Source: Motiliproteus sp036960175
Lineage (GTDB): Bacteria > Pseudomonadota > Gammaproteobacteria > Pseudomonadales > Balneatricaceae
Length of the DNA stretch: 64,000 bases
Assembly: GCA_036960175.1 (NCBI GenBank)
Contig: JBALWH010000005.1
Span: 124,001-188,000 of the forward strand
Direction: 5' to 3'
Positions 1 through 8,166 of the stretch are shown here, in pieces (position 1 is the first letter of the stretch; every line of letters begins with the position of its first letter). The notes beneath the pieces were generated by a model, which saw nothing but the letters and a program-made list of their open reading frames with translations, was not told the DNA's origin and made no database searches. Both the position numbers and the translations under genes were made by a program.

Positions 1-53
1 ATTCGAGCCTGGCGCGCTTGTTCTTGCAGAAAAAATCGATACCCGACAGCTGA
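1..53 (+). CDS. Possible 3' end of a gene entering from the left
   Basis: An open frame runs from the window edge (codons from base 3) to a TGA at 51-53. It would encode 16 visible residues ending in QKKSIPDS. The stop lies one base from the stop of the next, convergent gene, a usual packing for bacterial gene ends. A second frame is also open across the edge, so the choice is uncertain. No family can be named from so short a piece. Confidence 0.25.
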   Translation, partial: SSLARLFLQKKSIPDS

Positions 54-54
54 A

Positions 55-483
55 CTACTTCACTTCATATCGCTTCATCACAGCCTCGTCATAGGAGACC
101 CTCTGCTCCGCGTTGAGCACACGGCGCATCACCACCAGATGATCATGGCGCAGGCGCATGATCTCTCTTTTGGCATTCATCAGCTCATCGATTTTCTTGT
201 GTATCTCTGAAAGACTGGCGTCGTCGCGGACTGTCAGGGTATTCAGTTCTCTCAGTACCTGTGCTTCCCTGGCCTTGAATGGAGCCTGGTCGTCCTCCAG
301 CTTATGGTGCATGGCGTTCACTTGGTCCCATTGGCTTTTGCTGAGGGTTTTCGACCAGTGTGCGGTGATGTGGTGGCCCTCTTTTTCAGTATCTGCATCT
401 GCGCAGACTGATAGGGCTGACAGGAGGCTGATGATTGCAGCATAGGCGAACAACTTGGCTATCGGGCTGTGCTTCTGGTTCAT
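55..483 (-). CDS. Spy/CpxP-like small periplasmic protein
   Basis: The 142-residue protein has an N-terminal hydrophobic stretch (about residues 8-27) ending near SVCADA, which looks like a signal peptide. The rest is highly charged and helical. The pattern of a repeated L(T/N)xxQ-type helix (LSKSQWDQVNAMH near residue 48, LNAEQRVSYDE near 123) resembles the Spy/CpxP/heavy-metal-sensor periplasmic family, whose members bind unfolded proteins or metals. The start has AGGA eight bases upstream. It stands alone, with a long intergenic region upstream. Family assignment is by pattern only; a generic periplasmic coiled-coil protein is the alternative. Confidence 0.55.
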   Translation of the reverse strand: MNQKHSPIAKLFAYAAIISLLSALSVCADADTEKEGHHITAHWSKTLSKSQWDQVNAMHHKLEDDQAPFKAREAQVLRELNTLTVRDDASLSEIHKKIDELMNAKREIMRLRHDHLVVMRRVLNAEQRVSYDEAVMKRYEVK

Positions 484-883
484 GGTGTTTTCCTTCAGGA
501 GTCTTATCTGCAGTAAACGGGCTGTTTAATTTAGTGTAGCTGCTAGTCGCTTTTTCATGAATATGGCAGGAATTGCAAGTTGTATGTCATTGCTGCCATA
601 GCGTTGAACTGATAGCTTGGCCCTGTGCGGATCAGCATGCAGGGTGCCGTGGGGGCTGATGAATGCGTCAGCGGGGATTGTCCACCATTGCTCAAGTGGC
701 ACTAATCATTCAGCGCCCTTCCTAATCCCATCGCCCGGAACCTTTTTGCCGGCTTTTCCTACTCTGTTAATCTGAAGCCTGGTGCTGCGGCCAGGTATCC
801 GAGATACACTAAACAACTCCCGCCATTAACAGTCGCTCCTGACTGCAAAATAAGCGTCTGCTTTCGTGTTTCTAGTGAGCTGT
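484..883. other. Intergenic region, no gene seen
   Basis: About 400 bases upstream of the Spy-like gene. I see no convincing open frame, tRNA or terminator. It ends where the first tRNA-Arg-associated repeat begins. Confidence 0.5.
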
Positions 884-1190
884 GATCTGCCCCAGCCAGA
901 ATGGACACCAACCTAAGCGACATGTTTTTACTCAAACTCGTTTTGCCTGATAACTCAAAATCTCACCCAAGTACTGAGGCACTGAAACATAGGAACCAAA
1001 CCATTAAGTGGTTTCTGGCAAAAGAACCTTCTCCGGCCCCAACATTGCCACTGTGACCAGACGACTGCCCGGTACTCACATTTTCTAACCGCGCCTGGAG
1101 CCTACCTAATAACCGCTATAAGCAGTTGATTAACAAAGACAACAACCAGGAATGTTTTAACAACCGCTCCCAAAAGCACCCCTAAAAAAA
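884..1190 (+). repeat. Repeat R1: leader, tRNA-Arg core and mobile-element end
   Basis: Bases 884-1090 are nearly identical to 3212-3429; R1 lacks an 11-base piece (ACAGCGTGACC) present in R2. Its last third also matches 4713-4774 and 6905-6978. The core GCGCCTGGAG (1091-1100) matches the acceptor end of the tRNA-Arg at 14938. After the core the sequence does not continue into tRNA. It matches the end of the island at 7070-7165 instead, including CCTACC just after the core and a paired C-rich motif (1165-1184; compare 7137-7156). The unit therefore looks like a recombined attachment junction: leader, core, element end. Confidence 0.65.
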
Positions 1191-1315
1191 ATTCTACCTC
1201 TCGATAAGGCTCATTCCTCCCCTACCCTGACCGGCAGGAAACGACACAAACCGGCCGCTCAGAATGCTGGATCTTGACAGCCCCCCCGCAGCGGTAAGTT
1301 CACCTCTTTTCGCCC

Positions 1316-2212
1316 CTACCAGATGAAGCTGATACCCAGCACCAACGGCGTCAGTAATGTGGCGGCGACATTCAGCCCCAGAAAGGGCGTCAGCCGTTCG
1401 TGGTCCGTCGCGAAGCGCATGGCGCCGTAGAGGGCAGCGATGGCGGCTAGCAGGGGCAGCAGCGCGTAGAGGCTAGTTATAGGGAACAGGCCGGTGGCGA
1501 CTCCGGTGCAGATAGCCAGTGCAGCCCCTGCCTGCTGTAAGGCGTAGATCAGGTTGCAGCGGCCAATGCCGTAGGCGATAGGTGCGTGGTGGCGACCGAC
1601 TTTTTGGTCGGCTTCAATATCAGGATATTGGTTCAGCAACAGTAGGTTATTGGTGAGGAAGAAGGGAACGGTGGCAGCCAGCAGGGCTGTGGGAGCGTAG
1701 GCGCCAGTCAACAGCAAGGATGTCCCGATCACCATCAACAGACCGAAACCAGCTCCCGGTGCTAGCAGGCACAGTAGCGGATGGCGGTTAATCCAGGGGG
1801 TGTAGGTTAAGACGATGATCACCCCGAGCAGGCCAATAGGGAGAATCTGCCAGCCCTGGTGGACAATGAAATAAATGCCAACAGCACAGGTCAGCATCAA
1901 TGCGAGCAAGCCGGTGATGCCTACCCAAGGAAGAGCGTCAGGATCCGCCATCAGGGCGCCGCTGCCGCCGCTGAAAGGGGTCTTGAAGGTCATGCTGTCC
2001 AGACCGCTGCGGTAATCGAAATACTCATTCAGGGTATTCACACTGATATGGGCCGATAGAGCCCCCAGCAGAATCAGCGACAGTTCGGTAACGGGAAGTA
2101 CTACCGAGGCGTAGAGTGCCGTGGCGACACCTAGGAAGACACAGACCGGCGTCAATACAAGAAACGGCGGACGCATCGTTTGGATAAGGGTGCTGTTTCG
2201 TCCTGAACGCAT
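1316..2212 (-). CDS. UbiA-family prenyltransferase (MenA-like)
   Basis: This 298-residue protein is almost entirely hydrophobic, with eight or nine membrane segments. It carries the two aspartate-rich motifs of the UbiA superfamily: NEYFDYRSGLD (about residues 62-72) and NQYPDIEADQKVGR (about 194-207). These bind Mg-diphosphate of a polyprenyl donor. The family transfers prenyl chains to aromatic acceptors in quinone, heme or lipid synthesis. The first motif resembles MenA-type enzymes more than UbiA. The start is preceded by GGAG at six bases. No other quinone genes are nearby, and it sits between two tRNA-derived repeats, so it may be cargo of an old integration. The acceptor cannot be inferred. 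Confidence 0.8.
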   Translation of the reverse strand: MRSGRNSTLIQTMRPPFLVLTPVCVFLGVATALYASVVLPVTELSLILLGALSAHISVNTLNEYFDYRSGLDSMTFKTPFSGGSGALMADPDALPWVGITGLLALMLTCAVGIYFIVHQGWQILPIGLLGVIIVLTYTPWINRHPLLCLLAPGAGFGLLMVIGTSLLLTGAYAPTALLAATVPFFLTNNLLLLNQYPDIEADQKVGRHHAPIAYGIGRCNLIYALQQAGAALAICTGVATGLFPITSLYALLPLLAAIAALYGAMRFATDHERLTPFLGLNVAATLLTPLVLGISFIW

Positions 2213-2726
2213 ATAGGACTCCTTGTCTGTGTTCGGTGAGTTGAGTTCGATGGATTGTGTTCAAGGGAACTGATGTGGTTCGACGGCACCTTAGTTTAGC
2301 CGTAAACACATGTAGCAAGCAGGGGAAGGTCAAGCATCGTAGCAAAGCTCTTACCCCCTTTCGTTATGGCCTGAATGGCCGTTGGTCGACAACGGCCCCC
2401 CTGGTTTCAGCTGGCAGCTCCAATCTGAGCGGCAAGAAACGACACTACGCAGCCGCACAGTTTTTTCGAGACTACTGGTATTGATACAAAGCAGAGTGCG
2501 ATAACATCGATGCGACCTACGCCCTAATTTCTCTGTTGCTCAGGCTATATAGCTCAGTTGGAGTGGGAAGCAGTTTCCGATCCTGTTGCCTGATTTTAAA
2601 GTGTTTTTTTATTTTCTTTCTCGCCAAATGTACGCCTCATCTGCTCCCTGTGAAATTACGTTTAATCTGGCATTGAATTGCCCGTGTAAATACCGCCGTC
2701 AGTGACACAAACTAGTCACTATTAGC
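2213..2726. other. Intergenic region with a tRNA-like fragment
   Basis: About 510 bases upstream of the prenyltransferase. Apart from the tRNA-like fragment at 2550-2588 I see no supported gene. A 75-codon plus-strand frame at 2257-2484 has no ribosome site and no recognisable features. Confidence 0.5.
2550..2588 (+). repeat. Repeat R0: D-arm to anticodon-arm fragment of tRNA-Arg(CCG)
   Basis: The stretch begins TAGCTCAGTTGGA and ends TTTCCGATCCTGTTG. It follows the tRNA-Arg gene at 14938-15014 from the D arm through the anticodon loop, keeping the CCG anticodon. The D-loop/stem part is altered (GAGTGGGAAGC where the gene has GATAGAGTAGC). The acceptor, T arm and CCA are absent, so it cannot be a working tRNA. 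It is the only copy reaching past the anticodon. It could be the right-hand half of an old insertion whose left junction is R1. Confidence 0.7.
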
Positions 2727-3164
2727 TCAGCTCAGGAAGGGCTTTAACTGCTCGATGAGCTCATTGGGAAATTGCCGATAATCAGGGTACGGCGTGAGAA
2801 ACACGTTGCCCTGTTTCCATACTCGCTGTTGGTCATCGAGCGAATCAAAATCTATCTGGTCAAGCCCTAGACGCTCCCAGCTCGCCTTCCCAGCGACGAT
2901 GTGTCGCGCGTTGATATGGACTAGCGTATCGCCAAAACAAATCGCTTCCTTTCGCTTCAACAAATCGTTGTCTCGATACTGTCTCCAATCGGCCCGAGGG
3001 GCGCCCAGCTTCGCAAAGATGGTAAAGATCTTTCGCCAGTGGTTGCCGTTTAAGGCAATCAACTCTGGGATGTCTATTGGTTGTTCAATTGACGGCCGTA
3101 TTGGCGGATTTGGTAGGTAGAGGATCAAACCTGGATTGGGGCTTCCAATATAGTGTGGCGACAT
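2727..3164 (-). CDS. Conserved-looking protein of unknown function
   Basis: The 145-residue soluble protein has a GGAAAG-type ribosome site before its ATG. It is rich in Trp, Arg and Asp with no signal peptide or membrane segment. Visible blocks include NGNHWRKIFTIFAKLG (about residues 40-55) and QGNVFLTPYPDYRQFPNEL near the end. I do not recognise the family with confidence. It lies alone between repeats R0 and R2, so it may be cargo of a past integration. The reading frame composition and ribosome site support a real gene. Confidence 0.6.
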   Translation of the reverse strand: MSPHYIGSPNPGLILYLPNPPIRPSIEQPIDIPELIALNGNHWRKIFTIFAKLGAPRADWRQYRDNDLLKRKEAICFGDTLVHINARHIVAGKASWERLGLDQIDFDSLDDQQRVWKQGNVFLTPYPDYRQFPNELIEQLKPFLS

Positions 3165-3211
3165 AAGGCTTTCCGTGATGATCTATTCATGAAGGGGGCT
3201 GAGATGCGATT

Positions 3212-3464
3212 GATCTGCCCCAGCCAGAATGGACACCAACCTAAGCGACATGTTGTTACTCAAACACGTTTTGCCAGACAACTCAAAACCTCACCCAAGT
3301 ACTGAGGCCCTTAAACATAGGAACCAAACCATTAAGTGGTTTCTGGCAAAAGAACCTTCTCCGGCCCCAACATTGCCACTGTGACCACAGCGTGACCAGA
3401 CGACTGCCCGGCACTCACATTCTCTAACCGCGCCTGGAGCTCAGTTGGAATGGGTAGCAGTTTC
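3212..3464 (+). repeat. Repeat R2: leader plus 5' tRNA-Arg fragment
   Basis: The leader (3212-3429) repeats R1 almost base for base. It is followed by a plus-strand tRNA-Arg-like 5' fragment (3430-3464) reading GCGCCTGGAGCTCAG and then TTGGAATGGGTAGCAG. The fragment stops at the anticodon stem. The leader sequence is unlike the DNA upstream of the intact tRNA gene. The tRNA part therefore came with its leader as a unit, probably from a different tRNA-Arg copy. The repeat start, TGATCTGCCCC followed shortly by TGGACACC, is faintly like an IS3-type end, but no transposase is present. Confidence 0.75.
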
Positions 3465-3856
3465 AGTAAGGGAAAATAAAAAGAGCCTTTGAGGAAATGG
3501 TGCCTGGCTCCTAATTGGCGTGCATTTCGCTATATAATCATCAACCTGAGTCAAGCCACTCTGCAAATATGATATTTATCAACATACTAACTAGCAATTA
3601 TTGTCAGATTATTTTACATGACTGATCCTGCTCACGAAAACATGAGCATTATCTTATTGATAATTAAAGCTAAAAAAAAACAGGCATGAATTATGCAGTT
3701 TTTATCCTGAAATAAACATTAGATGGCCAAGAAAACTGAACGTAATACTAAAAAACCAAGTTCGTTTTGTAGATGCTGTGTTGTCACGCGCTATAAATGC
3801 ACTTAAGCGTTACCCTTAAAAGCCGTCACTTCCCTCAGCCTTAGGAGAAGCACACA
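3465..3856. other. AT-rich upstream region of the first PEP-CTERM gene
   Basis: About 390 bases without a gene and noticeably AT-rich from 3530 onward. A weak sigma-54-like match (GG at 3517-3518, GC at 3529-3530) lies about 330 bases before the next start, too poor and too distant to assert. A TATAAT hexamer lies at 3533-3538 without a good -35 partner. Confidence 0.4.
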
Positions 3857-4528
3857 ATGAATCTTAAAGCACTGATAAAAAACAAATTTTCAACCCTAAC
3901 TCTGTCCTCGCTACTATTGATTGGTTTTCCCAATTTAGTAAATGCGACTGTAATCCAGATCGGCGCGATGACAAATTCAAATGTCGCCATAGATTTTGGT
4001 ACTTTTGCGACCGGATCAACATCTGTTGCCGCCATCAATGCTGCGGCACCTGGTGCAGGTATTACTTCAATCTCTTTTGCGGGGGGGAGCGGAACCGGCA
4101 CTTACGATTCTGATCTAGGCTCCGGCAACGCGTTAGCTTCGGATGGAGCAGGTGGATTGGCCATAGTCCCGGAACTAGGTGTTTTCAATGAGTCAACTTC
4201 CATGACTATAGTGTTAGATCATCTCGTTACTCAATTTGGATTCCAACTGGCGGACCGGATCGGATCTACTCTTGAGTTCTTCAACGGCGCCGTTTCCGTC
4301 GGTTCAATCCTAACACCAAACATCCTGACGCCCCCTGTAACGGATTTCTTTGAAAGCAGCTTAGCATTTGACCGCATCGTACTTTCTCAAGCTATTAACT
4401 GGGTTATCCCAGAACTGGTAATTGAAACAGCTAATCAGGCAGTTCCCGTCCCAGCCACACTGACGCTACTGATGGCAGGATTGATCGGAGTAGGATTTTC
4501 CCGGAAAAAGTCAACTCCCAAAAGCTGA
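3857..4528 (+). CDS. PEP-CTERM-type exported protein (VPVPATL variant)
   Basis: This 223-residue protein starts after a clear AGGAGA site. It has a signal peptide (about residues 1-30, ending near VNA) and a Gly/Ala/Ser-rich body. It ends in a PEP-CTERM-like sorting tail: VPVPATLTLLMAGLIGVGF followed by SRKKS. That means a short motif, one hydrophobic span and a basic end. Proteins of this class are cleaved by an exosortase and go to the cell surface or exopolysaccharide matrix. The body shows no catalytic motif I recognise. No exosortase lies in this window, so the processing enzyme must be elsewhere. It sits alone between tRNA-derived repeats R2 and R3. Confidence 0.8.
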   Translation: MNLKALIKNKFSTLTLSSLLLIGFPNLVNATVIQIGAMTNSNVAIDFGTFATGSTSVAAINAAAPGAGITSISFAGGSGTGTYDSDLGSGNALASDGAGGLAIVPELGVFNESTSMTIVLDHLVTQFGFQLADRIGSTLEFFNGAVSVGSILTPNILTPPVTDFFESSLAFDRIVLSQAINWVIPELVIETANQAVPVPATLTLLMAGLIGVGFSRKKSTPKS

Positions 4529-4712
4529 CACACAATCAGAAATTACGAATAAGGCTTAATCTTAGCGACTCTATACTGCCGAGATTAAGTCTCTATTATA
4601 GCCTTTCATAGCCCCCTTCGATCTCAACTTTACTAGGCTCTAGCTATCCGCAACAGACCAAAAACAGGCTCATCAGCTAGAAACGTCATTAGATAATTGA
4701 AACTAATCCACG

Positions 4713-4860
4713 CCGGCCCCACACTGTGACCACAGCGTGACCAGACGACCGCCCGGCACTCACATTTTCTAACCGCGCCTGTAGCTCAGCTGGAGTGGGA
4801 AGCAGTTTCAGCAAGGGAAATAATAGATTAGGGAAGATAGAGAGTGGCGCGCCTGGAGGG
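4713..4860 (+). repeat. Repeat R3: short leader, 5' tRNA-Arg fragment and tRNA 3'-end match
   Basis: The leader here is only the inner part of R1/R2 (from CGGCCCC). A tRNA-like fragment follows at 4775-4809 (GCGCCTGTAGCTCAGCTGG...). After a 33-base AT-rich stretch shared with R4 comes AGTGGCGCGCCTGGAGGG at 4843-4860. This is an exact 18-base match to 14936-14953, the last bases of the intact tRNA-Arg plus CCA and flank, in the same orientation. It is the best direct-repeat match to the tRNA-side attachment core in the window. Confidence 0.75.
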
Positions 4861-5359
4861 TTATTCAACTTCTCCTCACCCTTCGGGCCGTTGCTGATAG
4901 CAACGTTATCTCGCTTCGCTCGGCTCGCCCCCCCCCCCGGCCAAGAGCCCCCCGTGTCAGGATCGGTGTCCGGGCTTATTGTGCCACTACATACATCCTT
5001 GTATGTGCTGAAAACGCATTTGAATAAGGATCATTGGGCTAACATACCCTGAGCGGTAAAAACCGGCCCTAATGCAGTCCCTTAAAAAGAACTTCTCCAA
5101 CGAAAGTAGTTATCCCTGAAGGTCTGCGACACAGTAATTCTCCCATCTCACCAGAAACACGAAAGCAGACGTTGAATTATCTGTTCCGAGCGCGGTGTAG
5201 TGGCAAGACCCTCGACTTTGCGGACACCACAAGTCTTCCGTCTCATTGGTGATATAAATCACATAATACCCATACGAACTGTCAGGATAATTTACATTGT
5301 TTCTATATAGAAAAAAGGAATCCCTCCTATGTTGTTGATATATAAATTGCAAGAGTGAT
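4861..5359. other. Intergenic region, only a doubtful ORF
   Basis: About 500 bases between R3 and the second PEP-CTERM promoter. A minus-strand frame of 80 codons (5110-5352) has Cys and Tyr in unusual abundance. It has no good ribosome site and no family resemblance; it could be a gene relic. A run of C residues lies near 4931-4938. Confidence 0.4.
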
Positions 5360-5376
5360 CGGCATTATTTTTGCTT
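5360..5376 (+). promoter_or_regulatory. Sigma-54 (-24/-12) promoter of the second PEP-CTERM gene
   Basis: The sequence CGGCATTATTTTTGCTT has GG (5361-5362) and GC (5373-5374) separated by exactly ten bases, inside near-consensus GGCA and TTGCT elements. It lies about 77 bases before the ATG at 5453. PEP-CTERM genes are known in several bacteria to depend on RpoN and the PrsK/PrsR two-component system, which fits. The activator site was not identified. Confidence 0.65.
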
Positions 5377-5452
5377 AACACATCTTTCAGTCTGCAGCAA
5401 GGATTTGGATTAGAAGCTGAATGACCCAATTAGGACAACTTGAGGAATCAAT

Positions 5453-6763
5453 ATGAACAAATTACGATCGATGTTCAAAGGAGTATTTTTCTGTACGCTT
5501 TTTGGCCTCGCATTTAACTCCAACGCAACAGTCATAACCGATTCACCTACGATAAATATTGACAGACCTTCGTCAATATATCGTGACTTTCGCGGAGCGA
5601 GTAGTACTCGACTCTCAGGCGATCGGCTTGTTATGGTCGCAATGGTATCGGATGCTCAAGCAGTCGCAGAAAGAACTCTACCCAGTGGAAATACCGAGGT
5701 CACAGTAACGCAACTTATTAGCAGCGACGACCCATCGTCAGAAACACCATTTAGATCTACCCTTGGTCCGTTCTTCAGTCCAGTGTGGCCCAATGAATTT
5801 ATCAGGACTTTTGCTTGGCAAGACAACTATGCTGCAAGTGCATGGAAGATCGAGGCAACTAACGAGTCGGCAGACGGTACAATAACTAAAGAAACTATCG
5901 TTACGCCCGACGGCACTATTAATGTTACCGGCCATTTACCCTTAGCAACTGATATTCAGCTTGACGGGCTTGGAAATTTAACGTGGAAAATCCCTGCCAC
6001 AGAAGTGAACTACAACGACTACCGTATTTCTGTCATTCGTGAAAGTGACCGCAAATTAGTTGCTCAAACATCTCCTATGGACATCGGCTATGTCGAAAAC
6101 GGGCAAAACGTCAGCATAAATATTACTGAAGCGTTTCCTGATTTGAACGACAACGAAGCCTATGAACTGAGAATCGAAACCAGGTATCGCGACAAAAACA
6201 GAGATGTTAGCCCTCTTATTAATCGCTCTTCAACTTTTGCAAATTTCACTACTCTACCTGTATCAACCTCACCAACATTCCTGCCGACAGTAGACATCAC
6301 TGGCGCATATAATTTCGATTTTGAAGTTGTCGAAAACGAAGTTGTCTCAATAGATCCATTCATAGCCGTTGGCTATGACTATGCGGTAGGCATCGGTGAC
6401 CCCCTGTTTGCATCAGTCATGATCCCATTAGACCTTTCTGCATCGGGTCTTTATAAATTATTTGTAGCAGGAAGCGAATTTGAAATAACAGCAGGCGAAA
6501 TCTTCAATTTCCTATCTTTAAATTCCGACGGTGTAGATAGCTTTTCAATTCTGGGCATTAACCCTGATCTAATGCTGGACCCGACTGATACAACCGCATT
6601 TATTACAAATTTAACATTTAAAGGAAGCGGTCGATTCACTGGCACAATGACCGCAATTACAGAGTTTGTACCAGATACGGCTTCAGTCCCAGAACCCTCC
6701 ACCCTCGCTTTATTCGGGCTGGCTCTTACTGGTCTAGGCATCGCCAGACGCAAGAGAACTTAA
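5453..6763 (+). CDS. PEP-CTERM sorting-domain exported protein
   Basis: This 436-residue protein has a signal peptide (residues 1-25, ending FNSNA). The body is beta-rich, with Thr/Asn/Asp-rich segments and a stretch resembling fibronectin-like strands around residues 170-270. The C-terminus is a textbook PEP-CTERM signal: VPEPSTLALFGLALTGLGI then ARRKRT. It should be exported, cut at the motif by an exosortase and kept at the surface or in the biofilm matrix. GAGG seven bases before the ATG supports the start. It is monocistronic behind a sigma-54 promoter and flanked by R3 and R4. The similar class and neighbouring position of the 3857 gene suggest the two work in the same matrix. Confidence 0.88.
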   Translation: MNKLRSMFKGVFFCTLFGLAFNSNATVITDSPTINIDRPSSIYRDFRGASSTRLSGDRLVMVAMVSDAQAVAERTLPSGNTEVTVTQLISSDDPSSETPFRSTLGPFFSPVWPNEFIRTFAWQDNYAASAWKIEATNESADGTITKETIVTPDGTINVTGHLPLATDIQLDGLGNLTWKIPATEVNYNDYRISVIRESDRKLVAQTSPMDIGYVENGQNVSINITEAFPDLNDNEAYELRIETRYRDKNRDVSPLINRSSTFANFTTLPVSTSPTFLPTVDITGAYNFDFEVVENEVVSIDPFIAVGYDYAVGIGDPLFASVMIPLDLSASGLYKLFVAGSEFEITAGEIFNFLSLNSDGVDSFSILGINPDLMLDPTDTTAFITNLTFKGSGRFTGTMTAITEFVPDTASVPEPSTLALFGLALTGLGIARRKRT

Positions 6764-6904
6764 CCTATAACAAAAATGTATGACTTCCCTCATCATCGCA
6801 GGTAACTATTGCAACAATGAGGGGAACCATACATTTTATTGATTAGAAAATTCAAAGCTTCTGAGCCGGTTCAGACCTCTTACCGTCAGATACTCGAACA
6901 CAAT

Positions 6905-7155
6905 CTACTCCGGCCCCAACATTGCCACTGTGACCAAAGCGTGACCAGACGACCGCCCGGTACTCACCTTTTCTAACCGCGCCTGTAGCTCAGTTGGAGT
7001 GGGTAGCAATTTCAGCAAGGGAAATAACAGATTAGGGAAGATAGGTGTGTATGAAGGAGTGGCGCCCTGGAGTCTACCGATAAGACACCGTAGACGGTTG
7101 ATTTATATTACAGACGTACAACTATATTACAAAAGATGCCCCCAAAAGCACCCCC
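6905..7155 (+). repeat. Repeat R4: tRNA-Arg fragment and left end of the island
   Basis: It has the leader as in R1-R3, a 5' tRNA-Arg fragment (6979-7013), and an AT-rich stretch shared with R3. Then comes AGTGGCGCCCTGGAG (7058-7072), the tRNA 3'-end core with one base missing. Beyond the core, an inverted repeat GTCTAC/GTAGAC and two C-runs (TGCCCCC 7137-7143, GCACCCCC 7148-7155) resemble integrase arm sites. The same block recurs, decayed, after the core in R1. I take 7058-7072 as the left attachment site of the 7.9-kb island. Confidence 0.65.
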
Positions 7156-7343
7156 AGATAAAAACCTTAGATCCATTTTGCCACTTGGCAGTGGTTCTTA
7201 GGAGAGTCCAGAAGCTGACATTTAACACTTTACTGTCATTTCTTTGAGGTGTGATTTGACAATCCTTACCTATATCTTATTGTTAAGGTGTAAAGCAACG
7301 TGTAAAGTCAGCCACACTTAAGCCTTATTACAATGAGTAAGCC

Positions 7344-8162
7344 ATGAATGATCGCTTGGGGCAGTTAAAAACCCCACCACTTCTTTACACCCTCGTAGTG
7401 ATTCGTTTTTCTGAGATTCAGAAAATGGCCGACTATGTGCCGGATATTCAGGAAGAACTGCGTCGTACATATCCCAATTTTGATCCTACTCCTATCAATG
7501 GTGTGACCATTGAGCACAACCCTAACGGTGAGTCGAAGGTTACAACAAACCAAAGCATGCAGTGGTCGTTTTCTGACGCTGAGAGACAGTGGGGAGTGTT
7601 ATTGCAGTCGAACCTTCTTTTGTTTCACACTACCCAGTATGAGCACTTTGATGACTTTGGTGAACGGCTTAAGTCGGTTCTTAACATTATTAAGTCTAAA
7701 GCCGATATTACGCATTATCACACCTTAGGGCTTCGGTATATTGATGCCATCATGCCTAAATCTGGAAGAGAGCTATCAGACTACATTTCAGATAGGTTAT
7801 TGCCGTTTCAACTAACTGGTATTTCCACAAGTTCTGGCCAGAGTCGTTCGGAGCATCGATACACAAACGAACAGGGTGTGTTATGTATTCGCAGCCATGC
7901 TCTCGATGCCGGTGAAACCATTCCTGCTGACATAAAAGATACAGCGGATCAGCTCACTGTGCAGACCCCTCATAGTCCAGGTAAGTTTGTAATTCTCGAC
8001 ACCGATCATACTCACAGGCTTGGCGAATCAGGAAAGGTACAGCTGCAGCCATTCAACATTAATGTTATTGTCAACACACTTGATTTAATGCATAAAAATG
8101 CATCCGCTGCGTTCAAATCAGCAATTACAGAACGGGCACTCACTGAATGGAGCGAGGGATAG
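7344..8162 (+). CDS. TIGR04255-family protein, first gene of a three-gene module
   Basis: The 272-residue protein has the layout I know for the sporadically distributed TIGR04255 family. The N-terminal block is PPLLYTLVVIRFS, followed by YVPDIQEELRR. Then come WSFSDAERQWGVLL, LLLFHTTQYEHFDDF, LGLRYIDAI (about residue 129) and a C-terminal AFKSAITERALTEW. The biochemical function of the family is unknown. Members turn up in accessory islands, often beside defence-like genes. There is no signal peptide or membrane segment. The ATG at 7344 has only a weak ribosome site; an ATG ten bases upstream is closed by a stop. The next gene begins four bases after the stop, so they form an operon. Confidence 0.75.
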   Translation: MNDRLGQLKTPPLLYTLVVIRFSEIQKMADYVPDIQEELRRTYPNFDPTPINGVTIEHNPNGESKVTTNQSMQWSFSDAERQWGVLLQSNLLLFHTTQYEHFDDFGERLKSVLNIIKSKADITHYHTLGLRYIDAIMPKSGRELSDYISDRLLPFQLTGISTSSGQSRSEHRYTNEQGVLCIRSHALDAGETIPADIKDTADQLTVQTPHSPGKFVILDTDHTHRLGESGKVQLQPFNINVIVNTLDLMHKNASAAFKSAITERALTEWSEG

Positions 8163-8166
8163 CACC

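Noticed and set aside
158..445. Plus-strand ORF opposite the Spy-like gene
   Set aside because: It is the antisense shadow of a gene with a signal peptide and ribosome site; its own protein is Ser/Trp-rich without features.
2025..2345. 106-codon minus-strand ORF at the start of the prenyltransferase gene
   Set aside because: Overlaps the UbiA gene in another frame; composition and position mark it as a shadow.
3212..3240. Possible IS3-type end in repeats R1 and R2
   Set aside because: The TGATCTGCCCC...TGGACACC string is only loosely similar, there is no partner inverted end and no transposase trace.
3515..3531. Sigma-54-like site upstream of the first PEP-CTERM gene
   Set aside because: GG-N10-GC spacing is right, but the -12 element reads TCGC and it lies about 330 bases from the start; likely chance.
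4861..4990. Further tRNA T-arm or anticodon similarity after R3
   Set aside because: Short matches such as CAGGATCGG occur but in the wrong order and spacing; not better than chance.
5110..5352. 80-codon minus-strand ORF between R3 and the second PEP-CTERM gene
   Set aside because: No convincing ribosome site, odd composition, and it ends close to the sigma-54 promoter of the opposite strand. Possibly a relic, but not supported as a gene.
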